Source: JADDRA01 sp051005375 (GTDB lineage: Bacteria; Actinomycetota; Acidimicrobiia; Acidimicrobiales; CADCSY01). From it: a DNA stretch of 43,443 nucleotides. The notes under the pieces were generated by a model. The model ran no database searches. It had not been told where the DNA came from and worked only from the letters and a program-made list of their open reading frames with translations. The DNA is taken from assembly GCA_051005375.1 (NCBI GenBank), contig JBPCJK010000062.1, positions 1 through 43,443 on the forward strand. Reading direction: 5' to 3'. Every line of letters starts with the position of its first letter. Positions within the stretch are counted from its first letter, which is position 1. The position numbers and the translations under genes are program-made. Positions 24,706-31,437 of this stretch are shown piece by piece.

Positions 24706-24854
24706 TCATCCGCGTCGAGCACATCGAAGCCGACCGCGCGGGCGGCACGACCGAGCTCGGCGTCGTGGGTGGCGACATCTACCCCTGGTTCCTGGCCCTG
24801 ATGTTCCGCCCGGTCCACGCTCAGGAGAGGGAGCTCATCGCCACGATCGAGGCC
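24706..24854 (-). pseudogene. C-terminal remnant of a PIN-domain toxin
   Basis: One minus-strand frame gives GLDRGDELPLLSVDRAEHQG and then GVDVATHDAELGRAARAVGF. The pattern (A)THDxELxxAARAxGF is the usual C-terminal end of VapC-type PIN domains. No start codon or N-terminal half is present. It lies directly downstream of the broken CPBP-like gene. The assignment is motif-based and tentative. Confidence 0.4.
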
Positions 24855-24864
24855 CGCAGTGGCC

Positions 24865-25449
24865 CTACGGGACGATGGCGTCGTCATCCAACCGCGTGGC
24901 AATGAGACGGGCGATCGCCAGCGTGGCGAGTACCGGCAATGCCATCGCGAGCGGCGTCTGCCATGTCCAGTGCAGGGCCGTGGTCGTAGCCAGCGAGTTC
25001 CCGACGCGTGAACGGCGAGTGGCGGGTACAGCGAGCCTGTCCAGTGGTAGAGGAGGCAGAGGACGAACCCGAACATGGCGACGGGGAACAGGACGCCGAT
25101 GGGCAGCCACCCAACATGGGTGGCTGCAAAGCCGACCCCGGTCAAGGTTGCGGCCACCATCACGACGACCAGCACTGCCCGCGACGTGCCCTGGTGGGCC
25201 GCCAACCAGTCGGTGATGTTCGGCCCGTCCTCCTCGGGGCCGAGTATCCCGACCCACGCTGCGGTGAAGACGAAGAGACCCAGCCACGCCGCGACCGCTA
25301 ACCCAGCGGCACGAACCAGCCGTGGGCGCTGGGGCACGCCCGGCGAGAACCATTCCGAAGGTGACGGCAATGGCAGGCCATGCGGTCCACGGTCTCCATC
25401 GAAGGGTGGCACGGTCGAGCCCGATCCCCTGCACGTCGATCCCCTGCAC
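24865..25449 (-). pseudogene. CPBP-like intramembrane protein with two compensating frameshifts
   Basis: The N-terminal frame (DRATLRWRPWTAWPAIAVTF) loses register near 25340-25350, where GGG for GG adds one base. The next frame gives GLAVAAWLGLFVFTAAWVGI and the CPBP-type segments GVGFAATHVGWLPIG and LYHWTGSLYPPLAVHA. Near 25008-25012 one base is missing (GCG-TCGGG), and the first frame resumes with VGNSLATTTALHWTWQTPLA to the TAG at 24865. The second and third CPBP motifs (FxxTH and HAVGN) are present. The first (EExxxR) appears only as EEDGPN, so even a repaired protein may lack protease activity. Confidence 0.65.
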
Positions 25450-25452
25450 GTC
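25423..25452. repeat. Tandem 15-bp duplication
   Basis: GATCCCCTGCACGTC occurs twice in a row at the 5' end of the CPBP-like pseudogene. The duplication adds five codons (Asp-Val-Gln-Gly-Ile) without changing frame. Confidence 0.85.
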
Positions 25453-25537
25453 GACGGTCTCCGCTCCGATGTTCGGGGATGCTTCCGCCGGAGATGAAAG
25501 AGCAGTGGCACGCTTCCCGCCGCATCTCTTATCCGCT

Positions 25538-25785
25538 TCATCCGATCGTGGCGACGGTCAAGCCGACTTACTGGGCGGCGGTGAGCAGCGCACGGTCACC
25601 CGAGACTACGACGAGATCCTCCGCCGCCACCCGCACAGCAGCAGCCAGGTGAACCGCGTCGCACGCCCGGAGAGCCTGTGACTGGCGAGATCACCAGCTC
25701 GCCGCTCGAGATCGTCGTCGACGTCGACGAACTCGAGCTGAACCAGGAGTCCGTCCAGGTCACGTACCGATGCTCGAGGGTGGGC
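25538..25785 (-). pseudogene. Remnant of a VapC/PIN toxin (C-terminal two thirds)
   Basis: The frame ASVRDLDGLLVQLEFVDVDD runs to ASHRLSG. After a frame change near 25660 comes CDAVHLAAAVRVAAEDLVVV, then SGDRALLTAAQ, a TAA, and VGLTVATIG before a final TGA. DAVHLA...VVSGDR is the PIN C-terminal core with its last acidic residues. The N-terminal strand with the first catalytic Asp is missing, so this is a frameshifted, stop-containing fragment. It follows the Phd-like antitoxin remnant as expected for a phd-vapC pair. Confidence 0.65.
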
Positions 25786-25809
25786 CGTGGAGATCCTGCC
25801 AGCCGGCGA

Positions 25810-26068
25810 TCAACGTCGCTGTTCGGGCGATGAGATCCGAGACGGTGCCAGGGGTCTTGAGCGGCTTGGGTCGACTCCGGATCCGTCTCTTCGCCGGCGT
25901 GACCTTGCCCTCGCGGATGAGACGGTCGATGGACCGCTCACCGCTCATCGGGAGGACCCGAGCGATCGCCCGTCCGCGATCGGTGACGAAGACCTACTCG
26001 CCTGCCTGCACGCGAGCGAGGAATTGACTCAGGTGGTCTCGTAGCTCACGGATCCCGGCTTCGGCTAT
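25810..26068 (-). pseudogene. Phd/YefM-type antitoxin, inactivated
   Basis: The reading frame is AEAGIRELRDHLSQFLARVQ, AGE, a TAG, then VFVTDRGRAIARVLPMSGER and on to KTPGTVSDLIA. This is a complete Phd-type antitoxin outline. The start codon position holds ATA (26068-26066). The internal TAG probably replaces GAG/GAA. Near 25826 an extra C (GCCC for GCC) shifts the frame; removing it restores the expected ending EQRR and stop. Three lesions indicate a dead gene. Confidence 0.7.
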
Positions 26069-26307
26069 GTGGGCACTCTAGCGCCTCTAGATATCGCCAC
26101 TGTGGCGGCGAGGTTCCGTGCTGGCGGGGCAGACGGGCGCGGAGGATCCGCACCGAAGGTTCGGCGACCGGCACGGGGACGATGCGGGCGATGGGCCAGT
26201 TCCGGTCCATCACCTCGACCTCCCCCCCGCCCCGCCCCGCCCCCCTCTACGTCCCAGAGGTGCTGTGAGAGGTGATCCTTGAGCTCGGCGATTCCAACCC
26301 GCTTCAT
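26046..26307 (-). pseudogene. Second Phd-type antitoxin, frameshifted in a G-rich tract
   Basis: It begins MKRVGIAELKDHLSQHLWDV, then enters a G-rich repeat, and continues one frame over as EVEVMDRNWPIARIVPVPVA and EPSVRILRARLP. Removing about 16 bases of the tract would give a normal Phd length and register. The start codon lies inside a 22-bp perfect palindrome. No toxin gene in the right frame follows; the next item is the other Phd remnant, overlapping by about 22 bases. Confidence 0.65.
26222..26246. repeat. C/G-tract: C7-G-C4-G-C4-G-C6
   Basis: This homopolymeric/tandem (GGGGC on the minus strand) tract lies inside the Phd-type gene at the exact place where the frame is lost. Tracts of this kind change length by slippage. 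Confidence 0.85.
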
Positions 26308-26325
26308 GGCTACATGTAGCCATGA
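26304..26325. promoter_or_regulatory. 22-bp perfect palindrome over the antitoxin start, likely autoregulatory operator
   Basis: Half-site TCATGGCTACA is followed immediately by its exact reverse complement. It covers the ATG of the Phd-type gene (26307-26305) and ends 21 bases before the proB -10 box. Phd-family antitoxins repress their own promoters through palindromes of this kind. Confidence 0.55.
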
Positions 26326-26345
26326 CGCTCTGGCGGGCCAAGGGC

Positions 26346-26351
26346 TAGGTT
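26346..26351 (+). promoter_or_regulatory. -10 box TAGGTT of proB
   Basis: TAGGTT stands 7 bases before ATG 26359, with no Shine-Dalgarno; leaderless candidate. The same hexamer serves the dGTPase-like gene. Confidence 0.5.
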
Positions 26352-26358
26352 CCGGCCG

Positions 26359-27450
26359 ATGGCGACCGTCGTGGTGAAGATCGGCTCCTCGTCGGTCACC
26401 GGCGAAGACGGGGTCGACGCCGGCGCCATCGCCAAGTTCTGCGCCGAGGTGGCCGATCTGCGCCACCAGGGGCATCGGTTGGTCATGGTCACCAGCGGGG
26501 CCATCGCCGCCGGACTGCCGGCGCTGGGGATGACCCACGCTGGGGTCAGCGACGTGGTCACCCTCCAGGCGGCGTCGGCGGTGGGCCAGAGCAGGCTCAT
26601 GCGGGTCTACGACGATGTGCTCGCCGGGCACGGCCTGGTCGGCGGCCAGGTGCTGATGGCGCCGCTCGACTTCATGGTCCGACATCAGTACCTGCACGCC
26701 CGTACCACCCTGGAACGGATGCTGGCGCTCGGCGTGGTGCCGGTGGTGAACGAAAACGACGTCATCGCCGACGACGAGATCCGCTTCGGCGACAACGATC
26801 GTCTGGCTGCCCTGGTGGCCCACCTGCTGGCGGCCGACGTGCTGGTGCTGCTGACCGATGCCCCCGGCCTGCTCACCACCGATCCCCGCCTCGACTCCGG
26901 GGCCGGGCTCATCGAGGAGATCGTGGAGGTTGACGCCGAGATGGAGGCAGCCGCTGGGGGGGCGGGAACGCCGGCCGGCAGCGGTGGGATGACCTCCAAG
27001 CTGGCGGCGGCCAAGATCGCGGCATGGTCGGGGGTACGAGCCGTCATCGCCGCCGCCGACCGGCCCGGGGTCCTGGCCGATGCCGTGGCCGGGGTCTCCG
27101 GGGTGGGCACGGTGGTGCGACCCCGGGGCAAGCGGCTCGGCGCTCGCAAGCTGTGGATCGCCTTCGCCGTGGGGGCGTCAGGCACGGTGGTGGTGGACGA
27201 GGGCGCCCAGCGGGCGCTGCGGGAGCGCAACGTGTCGCTGCTTGCCGCCGGAGTGCAAGAGGTTCGGGGCCGCTTCGCTGCCGACGCCGCAGTGGAGCTG
27301 GCTGGACCGGACGGCCGGGTGTTCGCCAAGGGCCTGGTCCGAATGGGAGCGGGGACGTTGGCCAGCCTGGCCGGCCTCCGCACTTCGGAGCTGCCCGAAG
27401 GGGTTCCCCACGAGGTCGTCCACCGCGACGACCTCGTCGTCCTGCCCTGA
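26359..27450 (+). CDS. proB: Glutamate 5-kinase
   Basis: This 363-residue enzyme catalyses the first step of proline synthesis. The amino-acid kinase domain (1-255) has VVKIGSSSVT, VTSGAIAAG, VPVVNENDVIADDEIRFGDN and LLTDAPGLLTTDPR. A PUA domain follows (about 275-350; GTVVVDEGAQRAL). obgE-proB adjacency is typical, but proA and nadD, which usually come next, are absent here and a transporter operon of opposite strand follows. Confidence 0.96.
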   Translation: MATVVVKIGSSSVTGEDGVDAGAIAKFCAEVADLRHQGHRLVMVTSGAIAAGLPALGMTHAGVSDVVTLQAASAVGQSRLMRVYDDVLAGHGLVGGQVLMAPLDFMVRHQYLHARTTLERMLALGVVPVVNENDVIADDEIRFGDNDRLAALVAHLLAADVLVLLTDAPGLLTTDPRLDSGAGLIEEIVEVDAEMEAAAGGAGTPAGSGGMTSKLAAAKIAAWSGVRAVIAAADRPGVLADAVAGVSGVGTVVRPRGKRLGARKLWIAFAVGASGTVVVDEGAQRALRERNVSLLAAGVQEVRGRFAADAAVELAGPDGRVFAKGLVRMGAGTLASLAGLRTSELPEGVPHEVVHRDDLVVLP

Positions 27451-27461
27451 AAATGTTCGCT

Positions 27462-27480
27462 GGCGAACCAGAGGTTCGCC
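27462..27480. repeat. 19-bp palindrome GGCGAACC-AGA-GGTTCGCC, copy 1
   Basis: The perfect 8-bp arms surround a 3-base centre. It lies between convergent proB and the response regulator gene, where it could act as a two-way transcription barrier. There is no T tract on either side. The same 19 bases occur inverted at 35866-35884. Confidence 0.8.
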
Positions 27481-27486
27481 GTTGAT

Positions 27487-28110
27487 TCACCTGTCAGGGT
27501 TCGGGCTCAGCCAGCCATTGGCGTCGGCCATCTGGGCGGCCTCGATGCGGTTGCGGGCTCCAGTCTTGCCAATGGCCGACGACAGGTAGTTGCGGACCGT
27601 CCCCTGGGACAGGAACAGGCGCCGCGCCATGTCGGCCACCGTGGACCCGTCGCCGGCGGCGCCGAGCACCTCCCGCTCCCGTGCCGACAAGGGGTTAGGC
27701 CCGGCGCGCAACGCCGCCGCCGCCAAGCTGGGGTCGATGACCCGCTCACCCTTCACGACCCGGCGGATCGCCATCGCCAGCTCGTCGGCGGGGCCGTCCT
27801 TGACTAGGAAGGCCGAGGCCCCGGCCTCCATGGCCCGCCGCAGGTAACCGGGTCGGCCGAAGGTGGTGAGGATCACCGCCTTGCACCCGGGCAGTCGGGA
27901 TCGGACCTCCCGGGCGGCGGTCAGCCCGTCCATGCCCGGCATCTCGATGTCGAGGAGCACCACGTCGGGTTGCACCTCCAAGGCGGCGGCCACGGCCTCG
28001 GTCCCGGACCCGACCTGGCTGACGACCTCCAGGTCTGGCTCCATGTCCAGGAGAGAGGCGAGTGCGCCCCGGACCATGCCCTGGTCCTCGGCCAGCAGGA
28101 CCCGGATCAT
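27487..28110 (-). CDS. NarL/FixJ-family response regulator of the ABC exporter operon
   Basis: This protein has 207 residues. Receiver domain: acidic pair E8/D9, phospho-acceptor D54 (VVLLDIEMPG), TTF and FLVKD motifs. The C-terminal LuxR HTH has PLSAREREVLGAAGDGSTVA and RRLFLSQGTVRNYLSSAIGK. ATG 28110 gives the normal receiver start MIRVLLAEDQ. It is last in the leftward operon ATPase - small membrane protein - permease - kinase - regulator and probably controls that exporter. Confidence 0.92.
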   Translation of the reverse strand: MIRVLLAEDQGMVRGALASLLDMEPDLEVVSQVGSGTEAVAAALEVQPDVVLLDIEMPGMDGLTAAREVRSRLPGCKAVILTTFGRPGYLRRAMEAGASAFLVKDGPADELAMAIRRVVKGERVIDPSLAAAALRAGPNPLSAREREVLGAAGDGSTVADMARRLFLSQGTVRNYLSSAIGKTGARNRIEAAQMADANGWLSPNPDR

Positions 28111-28144
28111 GACGGACGGAGTGCCGATGCCACAAGGCTGCACA

Positions 28145-29292
28145 TCACGCTGGGTCGGGGACGCCGGACCGCAGCGGGACGCTCGCCACCAACGTGAAGC
28201 CGCCACCGGGGCGATCCCCACTGTCCAGCCAGCCGCCGGCCATGGCCATGCGCTCGGCCAGGCCGTGGAGGCCGCTGCCGCCGACCGTCGCGTCAGGATT
28301 CTGGGTGGGACCCCGTCCGTCGTCGCGAATCTCGGCGGTAACGGCGTCGCCCTCGATGGCCACGTCGATCTCGCACGTCCGGGCGCCACTGTGGCGCACG
28401 ACGTTGGTCACGCCCTCTCGCACCACCCACCCGAGGACACCTTCCACGGCGGCGGTCAGCGGGCCGGGGGTTACCCGCACGATCGGCTCGATACCCGCGG
28501 CGGTTAGGGCCGAGCGGGCCTGGTCCAACTCCTCGGCCAGGTTCTGGGCTCGGTAGCGGTCACCGCCTCGCGGATCTCGGTCAGCGCCTGGCGGGCGACC
28601 AGCTCGATCTGCTTGACCTCCACGCCCGCCGCCTGAGAATCTCGGTCGACGAGGCGTCGGGCCAGTTCGCTCTTGAGCACGATGACCGACAGGCTGTGGC
28701 CCAGGAGGTCGTGGAGGTCCCTGGCGAAGCGCAGGCGCTCCCCGGTGACGGCCAGCCGGGCGACTTCTTCTCGGGCGGCGCGGAGCTCGGTGACGAGGGT
28801 CATGGTCCGGCGCCATCCGATGATCATCATCCCCATCATCAGGGTCATGAACGGGAAGAAGGCGACGTTTGAGGCACCGACGTCGGCGGCGATGGATGCG
28901 ATGAGGGCCAGGGCAGCGTTGGCGACGACGGCGACCAGCGCGGTCCGGGGAGCGAGGTTGGCCCCCAAGGCGACGCTCACGTAGATGAAGATGCCGATCC
29001 AGTTGGCCCCGAACCCGAAGGCCAGCCCGATGGCGAGGACGGCGAACGCCACGAGCACGGAAATGGGGCGCCGGCCAGATGCAGACGGCGAGCCCCACGG
29101 GTGGCGCAGCACCAACACCTCGTAGAGGACGACGAACAGGCCCAGCCCGACCCAAGCCGCGACTGCCCCTGCGCCGTCGATCCGGCCCCGGACCAGATCG
29201 CCGACGGGGTAGGCGAGGAAGACGAGCCACACCGAGAACCACGCCAGCCGCACGGGCTCTGGGGGCCGGCGCCGTCCGACAACCCGACCCAT
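28145..29292 (-). pseudogene. DesK-type sensor histidine kinase, disrupted by a one-base deletion
   Basis: From ATG 29292 the frame gives about five membrane segments (LAWFSVWLVFLAYPVGDLV; GFGANWIGIFIYVSVALGAN) and the HisKA_3 box FARDLHDLLGHSLSVI. It then continues to EIREAVTATEPRTW and loses sense. The next frame starts YRAQNLAEELDQARSAL and contains the HATPase_c domain (GVTNVVRHSGA; IRDDGRGP; GLHGLAERM). Restoring one G (GTGACCG-GCTACC) at about 28557 gives EIREAVTGYRAQNLAEEL, the normal family sequence. All other parts are intact, so the lesion is recent or an artefact. Confidence 0.88.
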
Positions 29293-29334
29293 GTCGGCCG
29301 GGTCTCGGCTTCGTCGCTCACCATCGTGGCTCGC

Positions 29335-30066
29335 TCAACCCGCCACGCTCGACCGCCGGTAGCTCCAAGCGGCGAGCACGGCCAGCCCCGCTGTCCACCC
29401 CAGCAGGATGAGTCCGCTGCTGACCCTCGGGCCCTGGCCGGCGGCGATGCGCCAGCCGAGGTCGCCGAGGCGGTTGGTGGGCAGGACCCGGCCGACGGCC
29501 CGAAGCGCCTCGGGCAGGAGGCGCAGGGGCATCCACAGCCCCCCGATGGCCGGGAGTACGAACCAGGCGGCGAGGGTGAGGCTGTGGGCCGAGTCGCTGT
29601 CGGCGAGGTAGCCGATGAGGAGGCCGAGCATGGCGAACGGGGCGGTGCCGAGCGTCGTGACGGCGATGAAACCAGTCCATTCCCCCGCCGTCAGCCGTAC
29701 GCCCTGGACCAGGCCGGCGGTGATGCTCACCACGACGACGGCCGGGAGGCCGAGCGCCATCGCCGCCAGCACCTTGGCGGCGATGACCTTTCCGGCGGGC
29801 AGCGGCGTGGCCCGGAGCTGGCGGAGCCAGCCTGCCTCCCGTTCGGTGGCGACCCTCGGCCCCGTGGTGAAGAGGACGGCTCCGATGGCGCCGTAGGCGG
29901 CCATGGACACCATGGCTTCGACCGGCTGGGCCAGGCCCTCGGCCGACTCCGCCCCGAAGATGCTCGTGAACAGGAGGTAGAAGCCGACCGGAGTGGCCAA
30001 ACTGAGGAGCAGGTACCGGCTGTTGCGGAGGACCCGAAGGACCTCGAGGCGCAGGTAGGCGGTCAT
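29335..30066 (-). CDS. ABC-2 type transporter permease
   Basis: This 243-residue membrane protein starts MTAYLRLEVLRVLRNSRYLL and has about six hydrophobic segments (YLLLSLATPVGFYLLFTSIF; VVVSITAGLVQGVRL; LTLAAWFVLPAIGG). The conserved ERE-type motif is in RVATEREAGWLRQLRATPLP. ATG 30066 is chosen because earlier in-frame codons are low-quality sequence. It works with the ATPase encoded upstream as an exporter; the substrate is unknown. Confidence 0.88.
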   Translation of the reverse strand: MTAYLRLEVLRVLRNSRYLLLSLATPVGFYLLFTSIFGAESAEGLAQPVEAMVSMAAYGAIGAVLFTTGPRVATEREAGWLRQLRATPLPAGKVIAAKVLAAMALGLPAVVVVSITAGLVQGVRLTAGEWTGFIAVTTLGTAPFAMLGLLIGYLADSDSAHSLTLAAWFVLPAIGGLWMPLRLLPEALRAVGRVLPTNRLGDLGWRIAAGQGPRVSSGLILLGWTAGLAVLAAWSYRRSSVAG

Positions 30067-30118
30067 CGGGGGCTCCCTTCGTAGCCTGCGGTGGTCGACG
30101 CCGTAACGCTCGGCGGCA

Positions 30119-30337
30119 TCAACTTCGGCGCCTCCGGCCTCGGTGCGGGTCGCGTCCGTCCCCCTCGGTGTCGGCCCGCAACCTGGGCAGGACGAGCCCC
30201 ATGACGGCGAACACGGCGCCCACCACGAGGGCCACCACCGGGGCACCGTGCTCGGCGAAGAGCCCGGTGAAGGCGAAGGCGAAGCCGGCGATGATCCCGG
30301 CAATGGGGTAGATCGGCCATGGCCGCCGGTTGTTCAT
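30119..30337 (-). CDS. Small two-TM membrane protein of the ABC operon
   Basis: This 72-residue protein has two membrane segments, IYPIAGIIAGFAFAFTGLF and VVALVVGAVFAVMGLVLPRL, and a basic C-terminus (GRDPHRGRRRRS). Its ATG overlaps the ATPase stop as ATGA, so it is a real part of the operon. No family is recognised. Confidence 0.7.
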   Translation of the reverse strand: MNNRRPWPIYPIAGIIAGFAFAFTGLFAEHGAPVVALVVGAVFAVMGLVLPRLRADTEGDGRDPHRGRRRRS

Positions 30338-31268
30338 CTCGACTCCCTCTGTCGTTCTTGTAGCTCGGGCTTCGGTCCTTCAGGGGACGTGACGGTGAGG
30401 GCGAGGAACGCCTCCTCAAGGCCGGCCCCGCTCACCTCGATGTCACGCACCTCCGCCTGGCTGGCGAAGAGGGCACGGAGGGTGGCGTCGGGATCGGCGC
30501 TGCGCAGCAGCGTCCGGCCGGCGTGGGTCTCGACCGCGGTCACGCCAGGGAGGTGCTCCAACCCGGTGGGGGATCCGTCGGCTAGGGAAAAGCGGATGGT
30601 GCGGCCACCGGCGGCCGCCTTGATCTCGGGGGCCGATCCGTCGGCCACGATCCGGCCTCGGTTGACGACGACGATGCGGTCGGCGTTGGCGTCGGCCTCT
30701 TCCAGGTAGTGGGTGGCGAAGAGCACGGTTCGACCCCCCGCCACCTCGGCCCGCATGCTGGTCCAGAACCTCCGTCGGGCCTCGACGTCCATGCCGGCGG
30801 TGGGCTCGTCAAGGACCAGGATCGAAGGGTTGCCGACGAGGGCCATGGCGAAGCGCACTCGCTGGGCCTGGCCACCCGAGAGCTTGTCGACGTGGCGCCC
30901 GGCGAGGGGGGCGAGCCCGGCCGTCTCGAGCACCTGGTCAAGCGGCAACGGGTTCGGATAGAGGCCCCGCACGAAGCCGACCAGTTCCACCACCTTCACT
31001 CCCGGAATCAACCCGCCCTGTTGGAGCATGGCGGCGATGTGGCCGCTGGCCACCGCCTCGCGGGCCCCAGGTCCCACACCGAGACTGATCAGTCGTCGGG
31101 CGCCAGCAACCCGAGCATCATGTTGATGATGGTGGACTTGCCCGCCCCGTTGGGGCCGAGGACGGCTACGCTCTCGCCCCGGGCGATGGTCAGGTCGAGG
31201 CCGTCGACCGCCCGTACCTTCCCGAAACTCTTGGCCACCTCGTGGATGTCGACGGCGTTGCTGGTCAT
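30334..31268 (-). pseudogene. ABC transporter ATP-binding subunit, disrupted by a one-base deletion
   Basis: From ATG 31268 the first frame gives MTSNAVDIHEVAKSFGKVRA, Walker A GPNGAGKST and MMLGLLAPDD, then TGA at 31091-31089. The following frame reads LISLGVGPGAREAVASGHIA, the Q-loop AMLQQGG, signature LSGGQAQR, Walker B LVLDEPTAGMD and the H-loop FATHYLEE, plus a C-terminal extension. One base inserted near 31091 (PDD-LISLG) joins them into a normal ATPase of about 310 residues. As written, no single product has both Walker A and Walker B. Confidence 0.88.
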
Positions 31269-31349
31269 CGGGTCCCTCCGGTAATGGGTTCCGGGGTCAC
31301 GCTAGGGATCTGAGGGCAGGCCGGTAGTGGGATGCGTCATGTCTTGGCG

Positions 31350-31363
31350 GTGACAGTTGTCAC
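31350..31363. promoter_or_regulatory. 14-bp palindrome GTGACA-GT-TGTCAC, operator candidate
   Basis: This near-perfect symmetric site (6-base arms, 2-base centre) lies in the divergent region between the ABC operon and the GlmS-like gene, 82 bases from the ATPase start and 75 from the other. It is a likely operator of the exporter operon, possibly bound by its own response regulator. Confidence 0.45.
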
Positions 31364-31424
31364 ATCCGAACCGGGCGCCCACCACCACAACCTGCCGCCA
31401 GGTCCAACCGGTGGGACTGGGCAC

Positions 31425-31430
31425 TACCCT
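31425..31430 (+). promoter_or_regulatory. -10 box TACCCT of the GlmS-like gene
   Basis: TACCCT stands 7 bases before ATG 31438 with no Shine-Dalgarno; leaderless candidate. Confidence 0.5.
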
Positions 31431-31437
31431 GCGGTCC

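Noticed and set aside
27462..27480. LexA/SOS box
   Set aside because: CGAAC and GTTCG are separated by 5 bases; the actinobacterial LexA box needs 4. The neighbours are not SOS genes.
28545..28565. Programmed ribosomal frameshifting in the kinases and ATPase
   Set aside because: None of the break points has a slippery heptamer or a run of identical bases, and the breaks fall in three unrelated contexts. Base loss is simpler.
29101..30084. 327-codon plus-strand frame opposite the ABC-2 permease
   Set aside because: It is Gly/Glu/Asp-rich shadow coding; the minus strand has a clear membrane protein with operon overlaps.
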